The notes under the pieces are model-generated. The model saw only the letters and a list, made by a program, of their open reading frames with translations. It was not told the origin of the DNA and did not search any database. This document shows positions 12,542 through 19,495 of a stretch of 20,140 nt of DNA, piece after piece. Source of the stretch: Candidatus Kerfeldbacteria bacterium (GTDB lineage Bacteria > Patescibacteriota > Patescibacteriia > Veblenbacterales > UBA10138); the NCBI GenBank assembly GCA_016234305.1, contig JACRFM010000090.1, positions 1 through 20,140 on the forward strand, given 5' to 3'. Numbering within the stretch: position 1 is the first letter of the stretch; each line of letters opens with the position of its first letter. The position numbers were made by a program, and so were the translations under genes.

Positions 12542-14182
12542 ATGGCTAAAACTAAATACATTTTTATTTCCGGCGGCGTAATGTCCTCGGTCGGTAAGGG
12601 CATAGCCGCCGCTTCCTTGGCCAAACTCCTGCAGAGCAAGGGTTATAGGGTTTGTCCGGTTAAATGCGAGAATTATCTTAATGTTGATGCCGGCACCATC
12701 CGCCCCACCGAGCATGGCGAGGTTTTTGTTTGTGACGACGGCATTGAGACTGACCAGGATATTGGCACCTACGAAAGGTTTTTGAATTTATCGCTGTCGC
12801 AAGATAATTTTATTACTATGGGTTTAGTTTATCAGACGGTGATTGAACGGGAGCGTTCTTTTGGCTACGAAGGTGAGGATGTGGAGGCCATACCGCATTT
12901 ATGTGATGAAATTATTCGGCGTATTAAAAACGCCGGACGCAAATCGCGAGCCGATATTGTGATAATTGAACTTGGTGGCACGGCCGGTGAATATCAGAAT
13001 ATTTTTTATTATGAATCATCGCGGATTATGAAATTACGCGATAAAGACAGCGTTTTGCAAGTTCACATTGGTTATTTACCCACGCCGCCGACCGTCGGCG
13101 AAATGAAGTCTAAGCCGGTGCAAACTTCAGTGCGGCTCTTAAATAGTATGGGTATTCAGCCGGATTTTTTAGTGGCCCGCGCCGAGAAACCCCTGGACCG
13201 CAAACGCAAAGAGCGTTTGGCGTTGTTTTGCAATATGGACAGTGATGATATTATTTCCAATCCTGATTTAGAATCGGTTTATGACGTGGCTTTAAAGTTT
13301 GACGAGCAGGCTTTTGCCGACAGAGTTTTGAAGAAAATCCGTCTTAAGCCTAAGGGCAAAGATTTGAATGACTGGCGGAAATTAGCCGAAGTCGTTAAAA
13401 CCGATAAGCCGGAAGTGCCGATTGCCATTGTGGGCAAGTACTTTGCCACCGGTGATTATGTTTTGTCGGACGTTTACGTATCAGTGATAGAGTCGCTCAA
13501 ATACGCCGGCTGGGCCAATGGAGTTAAACCAAAATTACATTGGCTTGACTCGGAAAAAATCGAAACTGACGGCGCGGAAAAATATTTAAAAAATATGGCT
13601 GGCCTGGTCGTACCAGGGGGCTTTGGCAGCCGCGGTACCGAAGGTATAATTCAAGCGGTCAAATACGCCCGGGAAAATAACTTGCCTTATTTTGGTTTGT
13701 GTTATGGTATGCAGCTCGCGACTGTGGAAATCGCCCGGCATTTGGCCGATATGGCCGACGCCAATTCCACGGAGATTGAGCCTAAAACTAAACACCCGGT
13801 AATTCATATAATGCCGGAGCAGGAGAAAAAGCTGCTGTCGCGCGATTATGGCGCGACCATGCGCCTGGGGGCTTGGGATTGCCAGATTGCCAAGAATACC
13901 AAAGCCCATCAGGCTTATGAACGGAATGAGATTTCGGAACGCCATCGCCATCGTTATGAATTCAATAATACTTATCGCACCCGTTTGGAAAAAGTCGGTT
14001 TAGTTGTTGCCGGCACTTCGCCGGACGGTAAATTGGTTGAGATTATAGAACTCAAAGACCATCCTTGGTTTGTGGGCGTGCAATTTCATCCGGAGTTTCA
14101 GTCACGCCCGTTGCGGCCGCATCCTTTATTCCGGGAATTTATGGCCGCAGCCAAGGCTAATTTTAGTATCTATACTAATTAA
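12542..14182 (+). CDS. pyrG: CTP synthase (glutamine-hydrolysing), divergent
   Basis: ATP-dependent amination of UTP to CTP with glutamine as ammonia source. 546 residues, normal length. N-terminal synthetase domain (1-275): ISGGVMSSVGKG (9-20) is the P-loop, HGEVFVCDDGIETD (58-71) the metal/ATP region, GEMKSKPVQTSV (186-197) the UTP/CTP region. C-terminal GATase (about 290-540): GLCYGMQ with nucleophile Cys387, VQFHPEFQSRPLRPHPLF with His516 and Glu518, so the triad is complete. Departures from the common sequence include KCENYLNVDAGTI for KLDPYINVDPGTM, GTYERF for GHYERF, and GGTAGEYQN for GGTVGDIES, all near the nucleotide or allosteric sites. The ATG lies 19 bp after a hairpin. A T-rich terminator follows the stop. 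Confidence 0.93.
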   Translation: MAKTKYIFISGGVMSSVGKGIAAASLAKLLQSKGYRVCPVKCENYLNVDAGTIRPTEHGEVFVCDDGIETDQDIGTYERFLNLSLSQDNFITMGLVYQTVIERERSFGYEGEDVEAIPHLCDEIIRRIKNAGRKSRADIVIIELGGTAGEYQNIFYYESSRIMKLRDKDSVLQVHIGYLPTPPTVGEMKSKPVQTSVRLLNSMGIQPDFLVARAEKPLDRKRKERLALFCNMDSDDIISNPDLESVYDVALKFDEQAFADRVLKKIRLKPKGKDLNDWRKLAEVVKTDKPEVPIAIVGKYFATGDYVLSDVYVSVIESLKYAGWANGVKPKLHWLDSEKIETDGAEKYLKNMAGLVVPGGFGSRGTEGIIQAVKYARENNLPYFGLCYGMQLATVEIARHLADMADANSTEIEPKTKHPVIHIMPEQEKKLLSRDYGATMRLGAWDCQIAKNTKAHQAYERNEISERHRHRYEFNNTYRTRLEKVGLVVAGTSPDGKLVEIIELKDHPWFVGVQFHPEFQSRPLRPHPLFREFMAAAKANFSIYTN

Positions 14183-14190
14183 GAATAAAC

Positions 14191-14224
14191 AAAAACTCCC
14201 TACTTTAAGAGTGGAGAGTTTTTT
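14191..14224. terminator. Probable bidirectional intrinsic terminator
   Basis: The stem AAAAACTC-CC (14191-14200) pairs with GG-A-GAGTTTTT (14213-14223), with a bulged A; the T-run ends the + strand hairpin, and the A-run at the left gives a T-run on the minus strand. It lies between the pyrG stop and the convergent bL27 gene, so it can serve both. Confidence 0.75.
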
Positions 14225-14238
14225 AATATTTAAGCAGT

Positions 14239-14523
14239 CTACTTTTCCGGTGCTACAATACTAACATAACTGGCTAGTTTGAGTTTGCCGTTATAGCTTT
14301 TGCGCCATTTACGGATAAATTTAACTATACCGCTGTGAGCGGCAAATAAAGTGTCATCGCTGCCTTTTTTTACACCTGAACCGGGAAAGAACTTAGTGCC
14401 GCGTTGGCGAACAATCACCATACCCGCCTTGGCGGTTTGGCCGGCAAATAATTTTACACCCAGGCGTTTACTTTGTGAATCGCGGCCTAAACTGGTAGAG
14501 CCGCCAGCTTTGGTATGTGCCAT
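14239..14523 (-). CDS. rpmA: 50S ribosomal protein bL27
   Basis: Ribosomal protein bL27, whose N-terminal tail approaches the peptidyl-transferase centre. It has 94 residues; the start MAHTKAGGSTSLGRDSQSKRLG is the mature family N-terminus, so there is no cleavable extension of the kind found in Firmicutes. The rest (AGQTAKAGMVIVRQRGTKFFPGSGVKKGSDDTLFA) is highly conserved and unambiguous. The usual upstream partner rplU (bL21) is not next to it; upstream on this strand is a spacer and then a gene in the other orientation. No Shine-Dalgarno precedes the ATG (GTTTTTAT-ATG). The terminator at 14191-14224 follows its stop. Confidence 0.98.
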   Translation of the reverse strand: MAHTKAGGSTSLGRDSQSKRLGVKLFAGQTAKAGMVIVRQRGTKFFPGSGVKKGSDDTLFAAHSGIVKFIRKWRKSYNGKLKLASYVSIVAPEK

Positions 14524-14570
14524 ATAAAAACGAGTAAGAGTAGAGAGTAAGAGTAAAGGTTTGATGTATG

Positions 14571-14592
14571 ATACTTAAGCGAAGTTAAGTAT
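14571..14592. repeat. Short hairpin between rpmA and the C39 peptidase gene
   Basis: ATACTTAA (14571-14578), a 6-nt GCGAAG spacer and TTAAGTAT (14585-14592) form a perfect 8-bp AT-rich stem in the 121-bp divergent gap. Just left of it, GTAAGAGTA-type repeats run from 14532 to 14557. A regulatory role is possible but nothing else supports it. Confidence 0.5.
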
Positions 14593-14644
14593 AAGACGAA
14601 GTGATAAACTAGTCAAGAGCCAAGCTATGAGTTAAGATGTGATT

Positions 14645-15418
14645 ATGAAATTTGACCGCTTAATAAAGGTTTTTAGTTTAGGCGGCGGAGCAGTTTTAGT
14701 GCTGGCAGCTTTAGGTTGCCAGGCTGCTACTAAAAATCAGAGAGCGGTTATTAATCAACCGGCAGTCGTAGCTGATGGTTCATCAATTGATAAACCGCCG
14801 GTTGTCCTTAGTTATGAAAGTACCAAGCCCGTAATTAAACATAGTCTTAAAATTCTACCAGTGCCGTTTATGGTGCAGGCGCCTTACGGCAATTGGGGGC
14901 TGCCTTATCAGGAAGCTTGCGAAGAGGCGAGTATGATTATGGCGGCGGAGTATTTTAAAGGCAATAAAAGTTTACGCCTGTCCGCGGCGGACGCGGACAA
15001 AGCCATTTTGCAGCTGGTGGAGTGGCAAAAACAGGAACGTGGTTTTTATGAAGATACCACGGCCAATGAGGTAGCTAGTATTTTGCAAGATTATTTTAAG
15101 TTAACAGCGCGGGTTATGTCTTATGACGCTGGTTTAATCCGTCAAGCCATTGATAGCGGTAATTTAGTTTTAGTGCCAGCGGCGGGGCGTAAATTAGGTA
15201 ATCCTTATTTTAGGCGTCCGGGGCCGCTTTATCATATGTTGTTAATTAAAGGTTACCAAGGCGATGAGTTGATTACCAATGACCCCGGCACCAGGCGCGG
15301 CGAGAATTATCGTTATGCGGAAAAAATTGTGGCTCAGGCGGCGCACGATTGGAACGGCGGCCAGGTTGAGACCGGCGCGGCGGTAATGATAATTGTCAGC
15401 CCAGCTCAGGTTAAATAA
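14645..15418 (+). CDS. C39-family (papain-like) peptidase, likely lipoprotein
   Basis: A 257-residue exported protein. The N-terminus (KFDRLIKVFSLGGGAVLVLAALGCQ) is basic then hydrophobic and ends in a lipobox-like LAALGC at Cys25; the -3 position is Ala rather than the usual Leu, so lipid attachment is likely but not certain. After a low-complexity linker comes a C39_2-type peptidase domain: VPFMVQAPYGNW, QEACEEAS with the oxyanion Gln89 and nucleophile Cys92, then GPLYHMLLIKGY (His197) and ITNDPGT (Asp213). Length and architecture fit the family, which includes bacterial exported cysteine peptidases of unknown substrate. I chose ATG 14645 over GTG 14639. The NifU-like gene follows after 4 nt. 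Confidence 0.87.
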   Translation: MKFDRLIKVFSLGGGAVLVLAALGCQAATKNQRAVINQPAVVADGSSIDKPPVVLSYESTKPVIKHSLKILPVPFMVQAPYGNWGLPYQEACEEASMIMAAEYFKGNKSLRLSAADADKAILQLVEWQKQERGFYEDTTANEVASILQDYFKLTARVMSYDAGLIRQAIDSGNLVLVPAAGRKLGNPYFRRPGPLYHMLLIKGYQGDELITNDPGTRRGENYRYAEKIVAQAAHDWNGGQVETGAAVMIIVSPAQVK

Positions 15419-15422
15419 TTTT

Positions 15423-15665
15423 ATGTTAAAAAAGCAGCCCACCAGTAAAGACCTGAAAGCTGTTTTACGAAAATTGGAACCATACGTGGCCGGCCATGGC
15501 GGCAGGATTAAGTTAATCGCCTGGAGCGCCGCCACCGGTGTGGTTAAAGTAAAGTTGGAAGGTAATTGCCGTAATTGTTTTTTAGCGCCAATTACCTTGC
15601 AGTATGGTTTAGCTAAGGCCTTAAAACAAAAATACCCCCAAATTAAAAAAGTGGAGGCTGTCTAA
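15423..15665 (+). CDS. NifU C-terminal-domain protein (Fe-S scaffold type)
   Basis: An 80-residue stand-alone version of the NifU C-terminal (Nfu) domain, which carries a [4Fe-4S] cluster for delivery to target enzymes. LRKLEPYVAGHGGRIKLIAW (15-34) matches the 'RPxLxxxGG' strand-helix, with GHGG in place of the common DGG. The cluster-binding pair is Cys49-x-x-Cys52 in LEGNCRNCFLAPITLQYGLAKAL, and PQIKKV is the usual end. ATG 15423 lies 4 nt after the C39 peptidase stop; an upstream in-frame start at 15393 would overlap that gene by 26 nt. It has no NifU N-terminal or IscU-like partner nearby. Pairing with an exported peptidase in one transcript has no obvious functional reason. Confidence 0.88.
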   Translation: MLKKQPTSKDLKAVLRKLEPYVAGHGGRIKLIAWSAATGVVKVKLEGNCRNCFLAPITLQYGLAKALKQKYPQIKKVEAV

Positions 15666-15683
15666 ACTGATTAACTTGATATT

Positions 15684-16040
15684 TTAAGGTACTATTTGGT
15701 TGGCTTGATTAAGTCCGGCGTTTAGGTCTTGAGTTTTTTCTTCGGGCAAGACAACGAAAGGGTCATGGGTGATTTGTTCCACAATGGGGTCAATTTTCTT
15801 TTTATTTTCCCAAGCGGCGGTGACATTTTTATATAAAAGTACATCAACTTGGTTCAAGGCTACCTGGGTGCGTAAAATATAAACCACTTTGATTTGAGCT
15901 ATGGTTTGATAAAAATTACGGTAAAGAAAATAAATTAAGCCCAGTAGTAGTATAAACATAGCTACAAAGCTGGCTAGCGGCAGCCAGGGCAGCAGGCGGC
16001 GCAGAGTTATTTTGGGTAATTGTAATGGTTTAAGTTTCAT
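15684..16040 (-). CDS. Small membrane protein of the pilus locus
   Basis: A 118-residue protein of unrecognised family. It has a basic N-terminus (KLKPLQLPKITLRRL), one membrane span at about 20-42 (PLASFVAMFILLLGLIYFLY), then a short outer or inner domain with heptad-like helices (YQTIAQIKVVYILRTQVALNQVDVLLYK) and a Pro-rich end. It overlaps pilO by 4 nt (ATGA) and is the last gene of the pilM-N-O run, the slot where diderm bacteria have the lipoprotein pilP. It lacks a lipobox and PilP-like features, so it is not an obvious PilP. The topology resembles a further inner-membrane partner of PilN/PilO. Function is inferred only from position. Confidence 0.7.
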   Translation of the reverse strand: MKLKPLQLPKITLRRLLPWLPLASFVAMFILLLGLIYFLYRNFYQTIAQIKVVYILRTQVALNQVDVLLYKNVTAAWENKKKIDPIVEQITHDPFVVLPEEKTQDLNAGLNQANQIVP

Positions 16041-16600
16041 GGTTTATAATAAGCTGAACCAAGTAAGAAAGCGGACAGAGTAAAGTTGTTATTGGCCTCA
16101 GTGGTGGAAGTTTTTTTATTGTAGCCGCCCAGACGCAGGGTTTCAATATTCAAATAATAGTCCAATTGTTCCAGTCCAGTTAGATATTTAACGAAATTAG
16201 CCAAAGAGCCGTCAATATGCAACTGGATTGGTAGTTTACTCGCTTTATTTTTTTTGTCGGCCAAGCCTAAAGTTATGTCTTGGTTGACTTTCTGTTCAGT
16301 GGCTACTTTTTCCAAGCGGGTAATGAAATCAAGCTCATTGTCGGGAGCCACATAAATATTGGCAAATTGATTTAAAGTTGGTTTAATGGTTTGGTAATCT
16401 TTCAGAGTTTGTTTAAGAATTTGTCCTTTGCGGTAAAGTTTTTCCAAATCAACTCGTTCTTGGTAGATGTGGTCGTTTAATTTCATTATTTCAACAATGG
16501 AAGGGTAGGTAACAAAACCAAGCAATATTAAACTAGCCGCTACCATTAAACCGGTAGATATAATCATTATGTGTTGACGACCTTGTCTTAATAAATTCAT
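16037..16600 (-). CDS. pilO: Type IV pilus assembly protein PilO
   Basis: The inner-membrane partner of PilN, 187 residues. It has a short cytoplasmic tail, one span at about 11-30 (IMIISTGLMVAASLILLGFV), a coiled coil at about 35-75 (LNDHIYQERVDLEKLYRKGQILKQTLKDYQ) and an outer ferredoxin-like domain whose final strands (LPIQLHIDGSLANFVKYLTGLEQLDYYLNIETLRLGG) are typical of PilO. The C-terminus ends in AFLLGSAYY. Sequence conservation in PilO is low, so the call rests on this layout plus its place directly after pilN (2 nt gap). It overlaps the downstream small membrane protein by 4 nt. Confidence 0.9.
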   Translation of the reverse strand: MNLLRQGRQHIMIISTGLMVAASLILLGFVTYPSIVEIMKLNDHIYQERVDLEKLYRKGQILKQTLKDYQTIKPTLNQFANIYVAPDNELDFITRLEKVATEQKVNQDITLGLADKKNKASKLPIQLHIDGSLANFVKYLTGLEQLDYYLNIETLRLGGYNKKTSTTEANNNFTLSAFLLGSAYYKP

Positions 16601-16602
16601 AA

Positions 16603-17154
16603 CTATAGTTTGGGTTTAGCCGGCGAAAGATTTATTTGACCGCTGAACTGAAAATCAACATTTTGACGCACTAAAAGATTAGTTAAGGGGGTTTCTAATT
16701 TTTCCAAATAAGGAAACTTTCCCAAATTGTCTTTGAGTTTAAGATAGTCAGCCCGTTCACGGGCTCGGCCATTCAGGTTAAACCGGCCATTGGTTTTTTC
16801 AATGTTTAAATATTTTACTTCAATGTTATTGGGTATAATTGAGATGATATTTCCTAGGATAGTCGACCATTTAGTAAAATCATTTTGGATAGTACTGATA
16901 TTTTTGAGCTCATTGTTTAATTGTGATATTTCTTTATCCAAACTAGTATTTTTTTGATTAATGGCCATACTGCTAGACAACAATTCATTTAGATTGTCTT
17001 GTAGCAAAAGTCTGGCTGCTACTACCAAGCTTGAAGCCACAAAGGTGAAGCTCAGCAGTAAAAAAGTTATAATCCGTAGGTATTTATAAGATAGGATTGT
17101 ATCAATAGCCTTTTTTCGTTCGGCGGGCAGAAGATTTAGGCTGATGTTAGGCAT
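16603..17154 (-). CDS. pilN: Type IV pilus assembly protein PilN
   Basis: The inner-membrane protein that joins cytoplasmic PilM to PilO, 183 residues. The N-terminal tail ISLNLLPAERKK (4-15) is the conserved INLLP motif that inserts into PilM. One span follows at about 27-47, then a coiled coil at about 54-93 (LNELLSSSMAINQKNTSLDKEISQLNNEL), then an outer ferredoxin-like fold (NIEVKYLNIEKTNGRFNLNGRARERADYLKLKDNL). Length is normal for PilN. The start lies 4 nt after the pilM stop, with no Shine-Dalgarno. It is the second gene of the pilM transcript. Confidence 0.93.
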   Translation of the reverse strand: MPNISLNLLPAERKKAIDTILSYKYLRIITFLLLSFTFVASSLVVAARLLLQDNLNELLSSSMAINQKNTSLDKEISQLNNELKNISTIQNDFTKWSTILGNIISIIPNNIEVKYLNIEKTNGRFNLNGRARERADYLKLKDNLGKFPYLEKLETPLTNLLVRQNVDFQFSGQINLSPAKPKL

Positions 17155-17158
17155 AAAT

Positions 17159-18220
17159 TTAAATTAAACCACGTAAGGCCAAGCCAATAGCGGTAGTATA
17201 AGACAATGACTCAGCGGCCGATAACTGGTTTGGGGAAGGCGTAATGTTAGACCAAGGATTTCCCAGTTTAACTGGTATTTTTAGTTCGGCTTGGATTAAC
17301 TTATCAATACTTTTGCAATTGGCCGCTCCCCCACAGAGCAGAATTTCGCCGACTGGCGGATTGTGCGGAAAATGTTCGCTGTAAAACGTAAGCGATTCAC
17401 GTAAGCGGTGGATTAGGTCAGTAATCATATCTTGGAGTATTTTATAAATCGCACCATGATGGACCTGTGAGTCAAGTCCGTATTTGATTTTAGCTTCTTC
17501 GGCCAAAGTCTCTTCCAGATTCAATGTTTGCGCAATAGTTTTAGTTATCAAGTTGCCAGAAATTGGCAGCGAGACGGTGAATTGGATGGTATTTAAACTG
17601 AACATTATTAAGCTGGTGTGGTCGGCGCCAATGTCAATAATTATAGTGGCGTTTTTTTCTCCCCGGCTATTTGTGGGAATTAGGCTCCGAACAATGGCTT
17701 GGGCTTCAATTTCCATAGCCACGCAGGTTAAGTGGGCGCGACTTAAGGCTTGCGAATACGAATCAACAATATTTTTGGGTGATACGGCCAAAATTACCGG
17801 CTGGCGATTAGGTATGATATTAGGCGCCAGTTCAATTTTTTGCCAATCCCAATAGGTTTCTTCAAAAGGCAGGGGAATATGGTGTTCGGCTTCCCATTTG
17901 ACGGCTTGTTCGACTTCCGCATTGGTCAGGACGGGAATATCTATCATTTTTATGAAAGTTTTGCTCTCCGGTAGGCAGGCGACAATTAAATTTGAGGTGA
18001 ATTTGCCCCAAGTGGGCTTGGCTATTAAATCATTGACGGCTTTGATAAAACTATCAGGCTGTTTTAGATCGCCGTCATTGAATGTTCCCTCAGCGATATT
18101 AATATTCCCTACTCCAACTAACTTAAGACTGCCTCTTAGCCCTTTTTTAAGTTGGACAGCTTTAAAAGAATGGTCGCTGATATCTAAACCAATATGGTCG
18201 GTACGAGGTTGAAAAAACAT
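17159..18220 (-). CDS. pilM: Type IV pilus assembly ATPase-like protein PilM
   Basis: Cytoplasmic actin-like (FtsA/MreB-fold) protein of 353 residues that binds the PilN tail at the membrane. The nucleotide-binding motifs are visible: IGLDISDHSFKAV at 10-22 (phosphate 1), IIIDIGADHTSLIMF at 193-207 (phosphate 2) and EILLCGGAANCKSID at 292-306 (adenosine). The PilM block VEQAVKWEAEHHIPLPFEE at 103-121 confirms the family. It opens the run pilM-pilN-pilO-small membrane protein, all packed within 0-5 nt. The promoter is an extended -10 (TGCTATAAT) ending 6 nt before the ATG, so the transcript is probably leaderless. It is separated from the prepilin genes upstream by about 57 bp. Confidence 0.96.
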   Translation of the reverse strand: MFFQPRTDHIGLDISDHSFKAVQLKKGLRGSLKLVGVGNINIAEGTFNDGDLKQPDSFIKAVNDLIAKPTWGKFTSNLIVACLPESKTFIKMIDIPVLTNAEVEQAVKWEAEHHIPLPFEETYWDWQKIELAPNIIPNRQPVILAVSPKNIVDSYSQALSRAHLTCVAMEIEAQAIVRSLIPTNSRGEKNATIIIDIGADHTSLIMFSLNTIQFTVSLPISGNLITKTIAQTLNLEETLAEEAKIKYGLDSQVHHGAIYKILQDMITDLIHRLRESLTFYSEHFPHNPPVGEILLCGGAANCKSIDKLIQAELKIPVKLGNPWSNITPSPNQLSAAESLSYTTAIGLALRGLI

Positions 18221-18226
18221 ATTTTT

Positions 18227-18235
18227 ATTATAGCA
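18227..18235 (-). promoter_or_regulatory. Extended -10 promoter of pilM (leaderless)
   Basis: On the minus strand, TGCTATAAT ends 6 nt before the pilM ATG at 18220. The motif and its spacing are the same as upstream of arsR-2 (3722-3730). No convincing -35 was found, as is usual with an extended -10. Confidence 0.65.
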
Positions 18236-18277
18236 TAGAGCCAGCCGCCTGCTAACTTATCCCACTGGTGGTTGGAT

Positions 18278-19495
18278 TTAATATTGTTCCTCCCAGTGGT
18301 TAACTTTAATGATAGGGCTCTCGTTGCCATTGTACACCGGGTCAAGGGGTCGGGAGGCCAGCTCGTCGTTGTAGGTTATGGTGCAGGTACCGCCGTCGTC
18401 TCCTTCGATGAGGAGGTGCCAGGCGATGACCCCGCCTGTGACACTGAAGGTGGGGGTGCCATCGTGCTCTACCTTGAGTTCTTTACTGGCGTAGATCAGG
18501 CCGTTGACTGTGAGCGAGGTATTCTTGAGCTCAATGGTGATGTCGTCCTTGCCGAAGATGCCGGAGCCCGTGGTGGTATTGCTATTGACGGTTAAGGTTT
18601 GCCCCGCTTCCAATTGAATCTTGATGTCGTCAGAGGCGGCCAGGATACCGTTGATAGTTAGGGTTTTCTTAATCCATTCGGCCTTACCGGTAACGAAAGT
18701 GATACCGTTCAAGGTTGTGCCCGAGGGGAGATTTTTGAATGAGTTCTCGGTGTAGGTTTGGTTGGCGCGGTTCTTAAGTGAGGTTGGCGAAGATGAATCG
18801 AAGTCAACGATCGGTATGCCAATGGTAGCTACCCCCTCGCTTTGGGTGCTGTTGTTGAGGATGAGCGAGGCGCCCGAATTGATGATGATATTGTTACTAG
18901 CGTTCACCATGGCGTCGTTTACCGTGAGTGTAGCGTTGCTCTTTACCTTAACGGTTTGGTTGGCGTGGATAGTTCCACCGTTTGCCGTGCAGTTTCGCTC
19001 AATGGTAACGTTGCCGTTCTCGTTCCCGCCGCTGCCACCGGCGAAGAGCGATTGTGACCAGGTGTTAGCTGGGTTGGTAGCGCGGGCGAAGCGCGTCTTA
19101 ATGATCCGCTTGGCTGTTTTGCTGCCGATCTGATAATTAGCTGTTACCGTGATGTCGGCTAGGGCTGGACTAACGCTAGTCGCCGAGATTGTATAGTTGC
19201 CATAATTGTCAAAAACTTGACTGCGGCTAGCCGTGTCATTGTTCAAAGTTCCAGCCAGAAATTTAGTTTTCCAAGTATTGTCGTTTTTTAATTTAAAAAT
19301 TGCTTCGTTTACACCGGCTTCAGCCAGGTAATAGCTTTTACTAGCCGCGTTTTCGCTTTTGGATATTCTGGTTTCGCTGATTGACTGGCTTAGTAAATAG
19401 TTGGCCAAGAGTAGCAGGCTGGCAGTAATGACTGAAACAACCACTAGAATAAATCCGGTTGGTTGGTGATTATTGGGTATTGCGGGGTGAGACAT
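18278..19495 (-). CDS. PilX/GspK-like pilus protein with large repetitive exported domain
   Basis: A 405-residue protein. After a short tail, residues 14-34 (GFILVVVSVITASLLLLANYL) form a prepilin-like membrane helix, with Gly14-Phe15 as a possible leader cleavage site but no Glu at +5; YYLAEAGVNEAIFKL (55-69) is the hallmark of PilX/GspK-like minor pilins. The rest is Asn/Thr/Gly-rich with short strands in repeated registers (ANQTVKVKSNATLTVN, NNIIINSGASLILNN, KKTLTINGILAASDDIKIQ, GQTLTVNSNTT), suggesting a beta-helix. Two cysteines are near 168 and the end. The stretch 18300-19130 is GC-richer and uses different codons from the 5' part. It overlaps the PilW-like gene by 26 nt. Its role in minor pilin assembly or surface contact is inferred. 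Confidence 0.8.
   Translation of the reverse strand: MSHPAIPNNHQPTGFILVVVSVITASLLLLANYLLSQSISETRISKSENAASKSYYLAEAGVNEAIFKLKNDNTWKTKFLAGTLNNDTASRSQVFDNYGNYTISATSVSPALADITVTANYQIGSKTAKRIIKTRFARATNPANTWSQSLFAGGSGGNENGNVTIERNCTANGGTIHANQTVKVKSNATLTVNDAMVNASNNIIINSGASLILNNSTQSEGVATIGIPIVDFDSSSPTSLKNRANQTYTENSFKNLPSGTTLNGITFVTGKAEWIKKTLTINGILAASDDIKIQLEAGQTLTVNSNTTTGSGIFGKDDITIELKNTSLTVNGLIYASKELKVEHDGTPTFSVTGGVIAWHLLIEGDDGGTCTITYNDELASRPLDPVYNGNESPIIKVNHWEEQY

Noticed and set aside
17484..17855. Long plus-strand open frame opposite pilM
   Set aside because: It is antisense to a well-supported gene with all its motifs; the translated product has no recognisable features.
18221..18277. Possible stem-loop (CCAGCCGCC against GGTGGTTGG) upstream of pilM
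   Set aside because: The pairing needs G-U pairs that exist only in the plus-strand RNA, while the flanking genes are on the minus strand, and there is no T-run, so it is not a credible terminator.
18272..19133. Open plus-strand frames opposite the PilX-like gene
   Set aside because: They are by-products of the GC-richer, stop-poor composition of that segment; the minus-strand frame has the membrane helix and minor-pilin motif.
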